A stretch of 32,162 nt of DNA. Origin: an uncultured Clostridia bacterium. GTDB taxonomy: Bacteria; Bacillota; Clostridia; TANB77; CAG-508. The notes under the pieces are model-generated. The model was not told the DNA's origin. It did not search any database and saw only the letters and a program-made list of their open reading frames with translations. This document shows, in pieces, positions 16,091 to 24,743 of this stretch. The stretch covers positions 1-32,162 of the forward strand of contig CANPZT010000004.1 of assembly GCA_947589135.1 (NCBI GenBank), written 5' to 3'. Within the stretch, counting starts at the first letter, position 1, and every line of letters starts with the position of its first letter. The translations under genes were made by a program, and so were the position numbers.

Positions 16091-17164
16091 TTAATTTTCT
16101 TTAAAAACTTTTCCATCTTTTACATTATATATTAAAATATTTTTATTTTCAATATCAAATTTTTCTGTACATGTTATAATTACTTGAGTATTTTTTATAT
16201 TTTCTAAAAAATGTTTTCTTCTTTTTTCATCTAATTCTGACATAAAATCATCTAATAATAATATTGGATATTCTCCTGTTTCTTCTAATATAATATTTAA
16301 TTCTGACAATTTTAATGAAAGTATTGCTGTTCTATGTTGTCCTTGAGAACCATATATACTCAATTCTCTATCATTAATATATATCATAAAATCATCTCTA
16401 TGAATACCCTTTGTAGTATATCCTTTTATAATATCCAATTTTCTTCTTTGTTTTAATAATTCTAAATATTTTTCTTTATTATCACATTCTGTTATATATT
16501 CTATCTTTATATTTTCTTTTTTATCTGTAATTTCTTCATGAATTATTTTTATTTTATTTTTTATTTTATTAATAAATTCATTTCTATATTTATAAATATT
16601 ATTAGCATATTCTGCTAATTTTTCATCCCATATTTCTAATAAATTTTCATCTTTATTTTCTTCTTTTATTTGTCTTAAATAATTATTTCTCTGTTCTAAT
16701 GTTTTTAAATATAAATTTAAATTATACATATAATTTGGTTTTAATTGACTAATCATAATATCTAAAAATTTTCTTCTATTTTGTGGACCACCTTTTAAAA
16801 TATTAATATCATCTGGAGTAAAAATTACTATATTAATATTTCCTAATAATTCACTTAATTTTTTTAATTTTATTCCATTTAAATATATACTTTTTTTATT
16901 TTCTAAATCTATTTTTATTTTTCCATCTCTATCTAATTTATTAAAAAAAATTTCTACACTTGCTCTTTCCTCATTTAAATGAATCATTTCTTTATCTTTT
17001 TTTGTTCTAAAAGATTTTCCCATACTACTTAAAAAAATGGATTCTATTATATTAGTTTTTCCTTGTGCATTTTCTCCATAAAAAATATTAATATTTTTAT
17101 TTAAATTTATTTCTTCATTTTTATAATTTCTAAAATTATTTATTTTTATTTTATTTATCCACAT
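16091..17164 (-). CDS. recF: RecF recombination mediator (357 aa)
   Basis: RecF is an SMC-like ABC ATPase that helps load RecA at gaps and supports fork restart. Walker A GENAQGKTN is at about residues 30-38, the ABC signature GSQGQHRTAILSLKL near 278-292, and Walker B ILLLDDFMSELDEKR near 305-319. Length is normal. The ATG at 17164 is preceded by TGGAGA. The start codon region (17155-17163) coincides with a perfect DnaA box (TTATCCACA on the plus strand). The 373-bp gap to dnaN is unusually long for this gene pair. Confidence 0.97.
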   Translation of the reverse strand: MWINKIKINNFRNYKNEEINLNKNINIFYGENAQGKTNIIESIFLSSMGKSFRTKKDKEMIHLNEERASVEIFFNKLDRDGKIKIDLENKKSIYLNGIKLKKLSELLGNINIVIFTPDDINILKGGPQNRRKFLDIMISQLKPNYMYNLNLYLKTLEQRNNYLRQIKEENKDENLLEIWDEKLAEYANNIYKYRNEFINKIKNKIKIIHEEITDKKENIKIEYITECDNKEKYLELLKQRRKLDIIKGYTTKGIHRDDFMIYINDRELSIYGSQGQHRTAILSLKLSELNIILEETGEYPILLLDDFMSELDEKRRKHFLENIKNTQVIITCTEKFDIENKNILIYNVKDGKVFKEN

Positions 17165-17459
17165 ATATTTTCTCCATTTTGTTTATAATTTTTTTTTGCA
17201 TTTTTTATATATTTTCATTAAATTTTTAATTTTTTCTATTTTTTTCTATTTTTTTCTTCATTTTTGTTTTTTAACATACTTTTTATTTATAATAATTTTA
17301 TTAAAATCTTTAATATTTTATTTATTTTAAGTATTTATTAATTGTATTTATTCATTTTATTTCAAAAAATATTTAAAATCTATTTTTTTCTAATTTTTTC
17401 TATTTATTTCTATTTTTTATTAATTTTTATAAAATAAATAAATATTAATTTTATAAAAG

Positions 17460-17491
17460 TTATCCACAATTAATTAGCATTTTGTGGATAA
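17460..17491. promoter_or_regulatory. Pair of inverted consensus DnaA boxes between dnaN and recF
   Basis: TTATCCACA (17460-17468) and TGTGGATAA (17483-17491) are both perfect DnaA boxes facing opposite ways, with 14 nt between them. They lie outside the usual two origin segments. They could regulate recF-gyrB or act as an extra DnaA-binding locus. Confidence 0.75.
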
Positions 17492-17510
17492 AACTGTTTA
17501 TAAAAATTAT

Positions 17511-17534
17511 AAAGGCAGAATTTCTTCTACCTTT
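17511..17534 (-). terminator. Probable dnaN terminator
   Basis: Just past the dnaN stop, the minus strand can form a 10-bp stem AAAGGTAGAA / TTCTGCCTTT (one G-U pair) closed by a GAAA tetraloop. It is followed by TATAATTTTTATAA. The U-tract is modest, so partial read-through into recF is likely. Confidence 0.6.
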
Positions 17535-17537
17535 TAT

Positions 17538-18656
17538 TTAATCTTCTTTTAATCTAATTGGTAAAATCATATATATATAATCATTATTTTCTATTGATTT
17601 AATTAAACATGGTGAAATACTTGAACCAAATTCAATATAAACTTCCTCATCTTCTATTACTTTTAAGCTGTCTAAGAAATATTTTGGATTAAATCCTGCT
17701 TCTAAATTTTTTCCTTCTGTTGATACATATAATTCTTCTTTTGCATCTCCTGTTTGATTTGTACATGATATTGTTACTTTTCCTATATCAACTTTTACTT
17801 TTACAGGATATTTTTTTTCTTTTTCTATTGTTGAAGAAGAAATTAAACTAATTCTTTCAAAACTATTTTGAATACTATTTTTATCTACTTTTATTCTTGT
17901 TTCCCAATTATTTGGTATAACATTTTTATAATTTAAAAATTCACCATCTAAAATTCTAGTAACTATTTTACAATTGTCCATTTCAAATAAAGCTTGATTT
18001 TTTGAAATTCCTATTTTTATTGGTTCAAAATTATCTAATATTATCTTATTTACTTCATTTAAAGTTTTTCCTGGAATAACTGCACTAAAATCATTTGTTT
18101 GTTTATTTAGATAAATACTTCTTAAAGCTAATCTAAATCCATCAACTGCTACTAAATTTAATTTATTATTTTCAACTTCAAATAAACAACCTGTAAAAAT
18201 TGGTCTACTTTCTTCTGTACTTACAGCAAATATTGTTTTTCTTATCATATTTTTTAAAAGATTTTGTTCTAATTCTATTGATTTTTCTATCTCTATTTTA
18301 GGTAATTCTGGAAATTCTTCTGGATTCATTGTTGCTAATTTATATAATGAACCTTCACATTCTATTTCTAATAAATTTTTATCATTTAATGTGATACTTA
18401 TTTCTGTATCAGGTAATTTTCTAATGATTTCACTAAACATTATTGCATTTACAACTGTATTTCCTTGTTGTTTTACTTCACATTCCATTACATATTCAAT
18501 TCCAATTTCTAAATCATATGTAGTTAATTTTACTTCATTATCATTTGTTTGAATTAGTATTCCTTCTAAAATAGGCATTGTTGTTTTTGATGCAACACCT
18601 TTAACTACGGAATTAATAGCTTTTAGTATATTGTCTTTGTAACAAATAATTTTCAT
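17538..18656 (-). CDS. dnaN: DNA polymerase III sliding clamp, beta subunit (372 aa)
   Basis: The clamp encircles DNA and tethers the polymerase. The three-domain length and sequence landmarks are typical: ATMNPEEFPELP near residue 107, STEESRPIFTGCLFEVE near 150, and the C-terminal YIYMILPIRLKED, which forms part of the hydrophobic partner-binding pocket. ATAAGGAGGAAAGAAAA precedes the ATG. It lies directly beyond the DnaA-trio unwinding element, the standard place relative to dnaA in Firmicutes. A hairpin follows its stop. Confidence 0.98.
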   Translation of the reverse strand: MKIICYKDNILKAINSVVKGVASKTTMPILEGILIQTNDNEVKLTTYDLEIGIEYVMECEVKQQGNTVVNAIMFSEIIRKLPDTEISITLNDKNLLEIECEGSLYKLATMNPEEFPELPKIEIEKSIELEQNLLKNMIRKTIFAVSTEESRPIFTGCLFEVENNKLNLVAVDGFRLALRSIYLNKQTNDFSAVIPGKTLNEVNKIILDNFEPIKIGISKNQALFEMDNCKIVTRILDGEFLNYKNVIPNNWETRIKVDKNSIQNSFERISLISSSTIEKEKKYPVKVKVDIGKVTISCTNQTGDAKEELYVSTEGKNLEAGFNPKYFLDSLKVIEDEEVYIEFGSSISPCLIKSIENNDYIYMILPIRLKED

Positions 18657-18670
18657 TTTTCTTTCCTCCT

Positions 18671-18730
18671 TATATAATAAATAATATTTTTAGTAGTAAT
18701 AGTATTAGGTACTGTGGAAAATGTGGAAAA
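18671..18730. other. oriC unwinding element: DnaA boxes plus DnaA-trios
   Basis: Two tandem DnaA-box-like 9-mers TGTGGAAAA (18713-18721, 18722-18730) are followed across a GTAC spacer (18709-18712) by TAGTAGTAATAGTATTAG (18691-18708). Read 3' to 5' that gives GAT TAT GAT AAT GAT GAT, that is, DnaA-trios. AT-rich TATATAATAAATAATATTTT (18671-18690) follows. This box, GC-spacer, trio, AT-rich order is the basal unwinding system known from Bacillus oriC. It sits next to the dnaN start, as expected. Confidence 0.8.
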
Positions 18731-18977
18731 GTATGTTTATATTTAGAATCCCTAAAAAAATTGTTGTTTATAAATTAGTGGAAAAGTTATTTATTAATCC
18801 ACAATTAAAATTTTTATTGTTAATATTTTTATGTGTCCACAACTTTTTAACAGTTTGTTAACACATATGTGTGGATATCGAATGTATTGGTTCCGTAGAA
18901 AGATAATTAATAATATTTTCCAAACAATTATTTTTCCAAACACAAATTTTAAGAAATTTCGAATTTTATTTTTATTA
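18731..18977. other. dnaA-dnaN intergenic part of oriC, further DnaA-box-like sites
   Basis: No gene is present. DnaA-box-like sequences include ATCCACA near 18799, GTGTCCACA near 18834 and TGTGGATAT (18870-18878), beside the palindrome CACATATGTG. A direct repeat TTTTCCAAACA occurs at 18916-18926 and 18932-18942. Another near-consensus box (CTATCCACA, 19012-19020) lies in the end of dnaA. Together with 18671-18730 this forms the downstream half of a bipartite origin. Confidence 0.7.
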
Positions 18978-20327
18978 TTACATTTTTCCATCTATAATTA
19001 TATTTTTCACACTATCCACAATTAGCTTTGTATTATTTTTTTCTTTTATTTCTTTTTCTATTTTTTTACATGCATGCATTACTGTTGAATGATCTCTGCC
19101 ACCAAAGTCTATTCCTATTTGAGGATAAGACATATTTGCAATTGTTCTGCATAAATACATAGCTATTTGTCTTGGAAAAGCAATATCATTTGATCTTTTA
19201 TTTCCTGATAAATCATCTTTTTCTATACTAAAATATTTTGCAACGGTTTCTTTTATAAAATCAGAAGATATTACTTTTTCACTTTCATATTTAAATTCAT
19301 TAATAGTTTTTTCTGCTAATTCAATTGTAATAGGACTATGTGTAAGAGAAGCTATAGCAACAACTTTATTAAAAACACCTTCTAGTTCTCTAATGTTAGA
19401 GTCAATTTTATTTGCAATATTTGAAAGAATATAATCTTCAATAATTAAATTTTCATCTTGGGCTTTTTTTCTTAAAATAGCTAGCCTAGTTTCATAATCA
19501 GGACAAGAAATATCAGCTAAAAGTCCCCATTCGAATCTTGATTTTAGTCTATCTTCTAAAAAAGGAATATCTCTAGGAGGTTTATCACTAGAAATAATGA
19601 TTTGTTTTCCATTTTCATATAATGTATTAAAAGTATGAAAAAATTCTTCTTGAATTCTTTCTTTTCCAGCTATAAATTGGATATCATCAATTAATAAAAC
19701 ATCTATATTTCTGTATTTATTTCTAAAAATTTCATTTTTATTATCTTTAATTGCATTTATTAATTGATTTGTGAATTTTTCAGATGTAACATATAATACA
19801 TTTGTTCTTGGATTATTTTCAAGTATTCTATTTCCAATTGCATTCATTAAATGAGTTTTTCCTAATCCTACTCCCCCATATAAAAATAAAGGATTGTATG
19901 ATTTTGAAGGTTCATTTCCTACAGCTAGTGCTGCTGCATAAGCAAATCTGTTATTATTTCCAACTACAAAAGTTTCAAAAGTATATTTATTATTTAGAGT
20001 AGATTTATTTGATTCTACTTCAGCAGAAGATATATTGACTTTTTCATCTGTTATTATATCTTTATTTGTATCTTCAGTTGATAAATCTATTACAGAAAAA
20101 GTCCAATCTTTATTTGTTATATATCTTAAAGTATTAAAAATTAGACTTTTATATTTATTTTCAATAAAATCTTTTTGAAATTCAGAATTTGTTGTAAAAA
20201 CAATATTATTTCCTTCTATACTTCTAATATCTAGTGGAACAATCCATGTATCATAAGATATTGGAGTTACTTCAGGTTTTAGTAGTTCTTTTATTTTTTT
20301 TATTAATTCTTCTTTTTCTAAAGCCAT
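18978..20327 (-). CDS. dnaA: Chromosomal replication initiator DnaA (449 aa)
   Basis: DnaA binds TTATCCACA boxes and opens the origin. Domain I (residues 1-75) precedes a short linker. The AAA+ domain has Walker A GGVGLGKTHLMNA (151-163) and Walker B VLLIDDIQFIAGKE. Domain IV carries the DNA-binding signature DFGGRDHSTVMHACKKIEKE. Length is normal. The start at 20327 follows AAAGGACGA. Its promoter at 20474-20503 gives a roughly 140-nt leader containing two perfect DnaA boxes, consistent with self-repression. Confidence 0.99.
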   Translation of the reverse strand: MALEKEELIKKIKELLKPEVTPISYDTWIVPLDIRSIEGNNIVFTTNSEFQKDFIENKYKSLIFNTLRYITNKDWTFSVIDLSTEDTNKDIITDEKVNISSAEVESNKSTLNNKYTFETFVVGNNNRFAYAAALAVGNEPSKSYNPLFLYGGVGLGKTHLMNAIGNRILENNPRTNVLYVTSEKFTNQLINAIKDNKNEIFRNKYRNIDVLLIDDIQFIAGKERIQEEFFHTFNTLYENGKQIIISSDKPPRDIPFLEDRLKSRFEWGLLADISCPDYETRLAILRKKAQDENLIIEDYILSNIANKIDSNIRELEGVFNKVVAIASLTHSPITIELAEKTINEFKYESEKVISSDFIKETVAKYFSIEKDDLSGNKRSNDIAFPRQIAMYLCRTIANMSYPQIGIDFGGRDHSTVMHACKKIEKEIKEKNNTKLIVDSVKNIIIDGKM

Positions 20328-20349
20328 TAAAATCGTCCTTTCTTAAAAT

Positions 20350-20370
20350 TTATCCACAAAATTATCCACA
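20350..20370. promoter_or_regulatory. Two tandem perfect DnaA boxes in the dnaA leader
   Basis: TTATCCACA occurs at 20350-20358 and again at 20362-20370, 3 nt apart and in the same direction. They lie between the dnaA promoter and its start codon, serving as the upstream origin cluster and probably as an autoregulatory operator. Confidence 0.9.
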
Positions 20371-20473
20371 TCTGTTAATAACTTTGTAATATTTCTGTAA
20401 AAATACATAAAATTATTACGAACAAAAATTCAATTTTTAGAAAATAAAATCTTATATATTTTATACTTTCCAT

Positions 20474-20503
20474 ATAATAACAGATTTTTATAATATAAGT
20501 CAA
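20474..20503 (-). promoter_or_regulatory. dnaA promoter
   Basis: On the minus strand TTGACT (20503-20498), an 18-nt spacer and TATTAT (20479-20474) precede dnaA by about 145 bp. Confidence 0.75.
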
Positions 20504-20703
20504 CAAAATAGTGGAAAAAATTTTAAAAAATGTGGAATAAATAAGAAAAGCTTGTGGAAAAATAGAAAAATTTTAATAAAAAAAGTAATATAAAAAATAA
20601 AAAAAGATTACATAAAATAATTAAATGTTAATAAAAATGAGATATAAAATTATAACAAAAACCTTAAATCCTTAAGGTTTTTTGAAAAAAATAGAAAATT
20701 ATA

Positions 20704-20733
20704 TTGACATTTTATAAGGTTTTGCTGTATAAT
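20704..20733 (+). promoter_or_regulatory. rpmH promoter
   Basis: Perfect TTGACA (20704-20709) and perfect TATAAT (20728-20733) with an 18-nt spacer lie about 65 bp before rpmH. This is the strongest-looking promoter in the window, as expected for a ribosomal protein gene. Confidence 0.88.
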
Positions 20734-20799
20734 CGATATACTTGTTATTTATGATAATAGATTTTTAAAAATAAAAGCAATTTAGGAGGTGCTAGTATA

Positions 20800-20934
20800 A
20801 TGAAAAGAACATTTCAACCAAAAAACAGACAAGAAAAAAGAGAACATGGTTTTATGAAAAGAATGAAAACTAGAGCAGGAAGAAATATATTAAAAGCAAG
20901 AAGAGCAAAAGGTAGAAGTAAATTAAGTGCTTAA
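20800..20934 (+). CDS. rpmH: 50S ribosomal protein L34 (44 aa)
   Basis: The product begins MKRTFQPKNRQEKREHGF and ends GRSKLSA, with the invariant L34 features MKRTFQP and RAGRNILKARRAKGR. Length 44 is standard. TTTAGGAGGTGCTAGTATA gives a perfect ribosome binding site before ATG 20800. It is the first gene of the rightward rpmH-rnpA-yidD-yidC-jag cluster. Confidence 0.98.
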   Translation: MKRTFQPKNRQEKREHGFMKRMKTRAGRNILKARRAKGRSKLSA

Positions 20935-20971
20935 GTTTAAATATTAAATTGTGTATTAACTAATATAAAGT

Positions 20972-20999
20972 AAAGGCCGCAAAAGCGAGCCTTTTATAC
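20972..20999 (+). terminator. Hairpin between rpmH and rnpA (attenuator-like)
   Basis: AAAGGCCGC and GCG-A-GCCTTT form a 9-bp stem with a bulged A and an AAAA loop, followed by TTATACATAATTT. The weak U-tract suggests partial termination that lets L34 be made in excess over the downstream genes. Confidence 0.55.
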
Positions 21000-21056
21000 A
21001 TAATTTAAAATAAAATTTTTCATTAAATCAAGCTATCTTTAAGGGAGAACTCAATA

Positions 21057-21410
21057 ATGAAAAAAACAAATATGTTAAAAAAAAATTATGAATATAAAAA
21101 TGTTTTATCAAAAGGAAAATATTATTCAGGTAAATATATAGAAGCTTTTATAAAGAAAAATAATAAAAATATAAATTTATTGGGAATTGCAATAGGAGTA
21201 AAAACAGCTAAAGCTGTGAGAAGAAACAATATAAAAAGATTAATAAGAGAAGCTTATCGAGATGTTGAAGATTATATATATACAGGATATAGTATAGTTC
21301 TTTTATGGAAAAAGAAATCAGATATAAAAGATGCAAATTTTAAAAACATAAAAGATGATTTTATAAAAATTTTTGATAAAGCAGAAATTTTGACAGAGGA
21401 TAATAAATGA
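21057..21410 (+). CDS. rnpA: Ribonuclease P protein component (117 aa)
   Basis: RnpA is the protein cofactor of RNase P, which matures tRNA 5' ends. The conserved RNR-type motif appears as KAVRRNNIKRLIREAYRD (about residues 59-76). The preceding LLGIAIGVKTAKA matches the family. AAGGGAGA precedes the ATG. Its end overlaps yidD by 4 nt (ATGA). Confidence 0.96.
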   Translation: MKKTNMLKKNYEYKNVLSKGKYYSGKYIEAFIKKNNKNINLLGIAIGVKTAKAVRRNNIKRLIREAYRDVEDYIYTGYSIVLLWKKKSDIKDANFKNIKDDFIKIFDKAEILTEDNK

Positions 21411-21625
21411 AATCATTTTTGATATTATTAATAAACTTGTATCAAAAGTATATTTCATCATGGTTTGAAAGTAAAAATATACATTGCAAATATTACCCAA
21501 CTTGTTCTGAATATACTAAACAAGCAATTCAAAAGTATGGAGTAATAAAGGGTACAAAAAAAGGAATTATAAGAATTTTAAAATGTAATCCTTTTTCAAA
21601 AGGAGGATATGATCCTCTAAAATAA
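21407..21625 (+). CDS. yidD: Membrane protein insertion efficiency factor YidD (72 aa)
   Basis: YidD is a small membrane-associated protein that assists YidC. The signature CKYYPTCSEYTKQAIQKYG is present, with CNPFSKGGYDP near the C-terminus and a hydrophobic N-terminal amphipathic helix. It overlaps rnpA and sits 18 nt before yidC, the standard order. Confidence 0.97.
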   Translation: MKSFLILLINLYQKYISSWFESKNIHCKYYPTCSEYTKQAIQKYGVIKGTKKGIIRILKCNPFSKGGYDPLK

Positions 21626-21643
21626 ACTTGGAGGAATGAATAT

Positions 21644-22522
21644 ATGTTTCAATTTTTTGCGAATATTTTTGGATACTTACTACAAATTTTATATAATTTA
21701 GTAAAAAACTATGGACTTGCAATTATTATATTTACAATAGTTATAAAACTAATATTATTACCATTATCAATAAAACAACAAAGAACAATGAAAAAAAGTT
21801 CGAAACTTCAAGAAAAAATGAAAACAATACAATTTAAATACAAAAATGATCCAGAAAAAATGAATCAAGAAATTATGAGTTTATATAAAACTGAAAATAT
21901 GAGCCCATTTAGTGGATGTTTAACAGCTATTATACAAATGTTATTATTATTATCAATATTTTATTTAGTAAGAAGCCCATTAACTTTTATGCAAAAAGTA
22001 CCAAGTGAAAGTCTTAATCATTATGTAGAACAGCTTCAAGAAGAAGGAAAAACAATTAGTAATGTATATCCTGAAATAGATTTAATTAGAGAGTATAGTT
22101 TATTAAAAGAAAAAAATCCAGAAGATAATAATGTAGATAAAATAGATTTAAAAATGAACTTTTTTGGTTTAGATTTAAGTAAGATACCACAACAAAATAT
22201 AACAGATTATACAGTTTATATTATACCAATTTTATATATTATATCTTCATTTATATCTATAAAAATTACAACAATAAATCAACAAAAAATGAATCAAGAA
22301 ACTAAAAAAACTGTAATAGATGGAGAAACAGGAGAAGAAGTAAAAGAAGACAATGAATTAGATGCAGTAATGCAAACAAATAAAATGATGTCTTGGATGA
22401 TGCCAATTATGTCTATATCAATTGCCTTCGTAGCACCTTTAGGATTAGCTTTATATTGGTTAGTAAATAATATATTAATGATAATTGAAAGATTAATAAT
22501 GGATAAGTTAATTAAAGACTAG
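21644..22522 (+). CDS. yidC: Membrane insertase YidC/OxaA (292 aa)
   Basis: The protein inserts membrane proteins alone or with SecYEG. Five membrane segments are visible: about 5-27, 27-45, 85-105 (GCLTAIIQMLLLLSIFYLV), 185-205 and 245-285. The conserved groove position in helix 2 reads IVIKLILLPLSIKQQ, with Lys where many homologues have Arg, a conservative change. No signal peptidase II lipobox is evident, unlike many Gram-positive YidC proteins. A charged insert (about 125-175) separates helices 3 and 4. TTGGAGGAATGAATAT precedes the ATG. Confidence 0.95.
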   Translation: MFQFFANIFGYLLQILYNLVKNYGLAIIIFTIVIKLILLPLSIKQQRTMKKSSKLQEKMKTIQFKYKNDPEKMNQEIMSLYKTENMSPFSGCLTAIIQMLLLLSIFYLVRSPLTFMQKVPSESLNHYVEQLQEEGKTISNVYPEIDLIREYSLLKEKNPEDNNVDKIDLKMNFFGLDLSKIPQQNITDYTVYIIPILYIISSFISIKITTINQQKMNQETKKTVIDGETGEEVKEDNELDAVMQTNKMMSWMMPIMSISIAFVAPLGLALYWLVNNILMIIERLIMDKLIKD

Positions 22523-22535
22523 AGGAGGATATTAA

Positions 22536-23228
22536 ATGGAAAATAAAATTATTGCTGAAGGTAAAACAACAAATGAAGCAATAGAAAACGGATTAAAAAT
22601 TTTGAAAGTTTCAAAAAATAAGGTAAACATTAAAGTTTTAGAAAATGAAGATAAAAGAAGTTTTTTCAGTATTTTAGCACCAAGAGTAGTAAAAGTTGAA
22701 TTAACTCTAAAAGAAGAGAATAATGAAGGAAAAGAAGTAAAAATAAGAAAAGAAATAGAATTAACACCGGAAGAACAGGAAAAAGCTTTTGAAAATGTAG
22801 AAAAATTCATAAAAGAGTTTATTGAAAAATCATCAGGAAAAATTAATTATAACATAGAAAAAGAAAAAGAAGGATTAAGGGTAAACTTAAATAGTGATAA
22901 TATAGGATATTTAATAGGATATAGGGGAGAGACACTATATGCAATGCAAAACATATTATCAGCAATTGCAGGTAGAGGTATTGAAAATAGAGTTAGAGTA
23001 ATTCTAGATATAGAAGGATATAAAGAAAAGAGAGAAAAAGCACTTGAAGAACTAGCATTAAAAGTTGCAAAAACTGTTATAAGAACAGGAAAATCTATTA
23101 AATTAGAACCAATGAGAGCTTATGAAAGAAAGATTATTCATAGTAAGCTTCAAGAAAATGATAAAGTTGAAACAAATAGCGTTGGGGAAGAACCACATAG
23201 AAGAATTATAATTTCTTTAAAAAAATAA
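22536..23228 (+). CDS. jag: Jag/KhpB family RNA-binding protein (230 aa)
   Basis: The Jag N-terminal domain (residues 1-60, IAEGKTTNEAIENGLK and RSFFSILAPRVVKVEL) is followed by a charged linker. A KH domain comes next, with its GxxG motif in IGYLIGYRGETLYAMQ. Then comes an R3H domain, with MRAYERKIIHSKLQ and GEEPHRRIII. Such proteins bind RNA and influence cell division and sporulation-linked processes in Firmicutes. AGAGGAGG precedes the ATG 13 nt after yidC, so the genes form one operon. Confidence 0.96.
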   Translation: MENKIIAEGKTTNEAIENGLKILKVSKNKVNIKVLENEDKRSFFSILAPRVVKVELTLKEENNEGKEVKIRKEIELTPEEQEKAFENVEKFIKEFIEKSSGKINYNIEKEKEGLRVNLNSDNIGYLIGYRGETLYAMQNILSAIAGRGIENRVRVILDIEGYKEKREKALEELALKVAKTVIRTGKSIKLEPMRAYERKIIHSKLQENDKVETNSVGEEPHRRIIISLKK

Positions 23229-23247
23229 ATATTTAAAATAAAATCAG

Positions 23248-23300
23248 AGGTCAAAGGTCGGATTTTACTATTATTGTAATGTCTACTTTGGTCTTTTTTA
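23248..23300 (+). terminator. Terminator after jag
   Basis: AGGTCAAAG (23248-23256) pairs with CTTTGGTCT (23286-23294), including two G-U pairs. An inner TTAC/GTAA hairpin lies in the loop, and TTTTTATTAG follows. It ends the rpmH-jag operon. Confidence 0.7.
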
Positions 23301-23371
23301 TTAGTTTTTATTATTAATAAAATAAAAATATATAATTTTATATAATATAAAATAGAAAGAAAGGTGTGTAT

Positions 23372-24743
23372 ATGAGTACAATCGCGTCAATATCTACGGC
23401 ACCACGGAATAGGTGGAATAGGTATTATAAGAATGAGTGGAGAAGACTGTTTTAAAATCTTAGATAAAATATTCGAACCCAAAAATAATCAAAAAATAGA
23501 AGATATAAAAGGATATACTATAAAATATGGAATAATAAAAAATGGAGATAAAATAATTGATGAAGTATTAGTATCCTATTTTAAAAAGCCTAAAAGCTAT
23601 ACAACGGAAAATATGTGTGAAATTAATTCTCATGGTGGAAATATTATAGTGAAACAAATTTTAGAACTATGTTTAAGAAATGGTGCAGAACTTGCGGAAC
23701 CAGGAGAATTTACAAAAAGGGCATTCTTAAATGGAAGAATAGACTTGATTCAGGCAGAATCTGTAATTGATGTTATACACGCAAAATCTGAAAAAGAAGC
23801 TAATACAGGAATAAAACAATTAGAGGGTTGGCTATCGAAAGAAGTAGGACAAATAAAAAAAGAAATTATGGATGTCATGGTAAATATAGAAGTTGCAATA
23901 GATTATCCAGAATATGATGTAGATGATGTTACAATAAATCAAATAACAGATATGCTAAATAATGTAGAAGATAGATTGTTGAAATTAGAAAGAAGTTTTG
24001 ATAGTGGTAAGATTATAAAAGAAGGAATTAAAACAGCTATTATAGGGAAACCGAACGTAGGGAAATCATCACTTTTAAATGCTATTTTAAAACAAGAAAG
24101 AGCAATTGTTACGGAATATGAGGGAACAACAAGAGATACAATAGAGGAATTTGTAAATATTAATGGAATACCTCTAAAGCTAGTAGACACAGCGGGAATA
24201 AGGGATGCAAAAGATGAAGTTGAAAAAATAGGAATTAATAAATCAAAGGAAATTGCAAGCGAAGCTGATTTAGTAATTGCAATTTTTGATAGTACAAAAG
24301 AATTATCAAAAGAAGATAAAGAAATATTAGAAATTGCAAAAAATAAAAATACAATCATTTTATTAAATAAGATAGATTTACAAAGCAAAATAGATGAAAA
24401 TAATGAATTATTGAAAAAGGCAACTAAATCGATTATAAAAATTTCAGCATTAAATCATATCGGAATAGAAGATTTATACGAAGAAATATCTAAAATGTTT
24501 AATTTAAATGAAATTAATTTTGATAATGATTTAATAATTACCAATGTAAGACATAAAAATTTAATTTCAAAATCAATTGAAAATGTTGAAAAAACAAAAG
24601 AGTCAATTCAAAACAATATGCCATTAGATATTATTGCTATTTCTATTAAAGATATTTTAGAAGATTTGGCTAATATAACAGGAGAAATAGTAACTGAAGA
24701 TATTATTAATGAAATATTTGCTAAGTTCTGTTTAGGAAAGTAA
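23372..24743 (+). CDS. mnmE: tRNA modification GTPase MnmE, needs a +1 frameshift at 23405 (456 aa)
   Basis: With MnmG this GTPase makes the (c)mnm5 modification of U34 in tRNAs such as Lys, Gln, Glu, Leu(UAA), Arg(UCU) and Gly(UCC). The G domain has GKPNVGKSSLLNA, TTRDTIEE, DTAGIRD and LLNKID, and the C-terminal FCLGK with its active Cys is intact. The N-terminus reads MSTIASISTAP, then CGG AAT AGG, where GGA ATA GGT (the invariant APGIGGIGIIRMSG) is required. One extra C at 23405 creates an in-frame CGG. Frame 0 ends 27 codons from the start. A +1 skip restores a normal 456-residue protein (E. coli has 454). No other start could bypass the site without losing the N-terminal motif. The gene is otherwise intact, so recoding is more likely than decay. 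AAAGGTGTG is the ribosome binding site. Confidence 0.92.
23405..23408 (+). other. Candidate +1 recoding site (CGG-A) in mnmE
   Basis: Frame 0 reads CCA CGG AAT AGG; frame +1 reads GGA ATA GGT. The skipped base is the C at 23405 and the recovered codon is the first glycine of APGIGGIG. The context shares no sequence with the dnaC site except CGG itself. Confidence 0.78.

Larger units (their letters stand above)
17165..17537. other. recF-dnaN intergenic region, extremely T/A-rich
   Basis: This stretch holds no gene. Its first 290 bases are almost only A and T, with T-runs on the plus strand. The last 80 bases carry two DnaA boxes and the dnaN terminator, listed separately. I see no convincing recF promoter hexamer pair in so biased a sequence. 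Confidence 0.7.
20328..20703. other. dnaA-rpmH intergenic part of oriC
   Basis: This 376-bp gap holds the dnaA promoter and upstream origin segment. Besides the perfect boxes at 20350-20370 there are TGTGGAATA (20531-20539) and TGTGGAAAA (20553-20561), plus AT-rich spacers. The dnaA and rpmH operons diverge from here. A short inverted repeat at about 20662-20679 (AACCTTAAATCCTTAAGG) may end a transcript. Confidence 0.75.
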
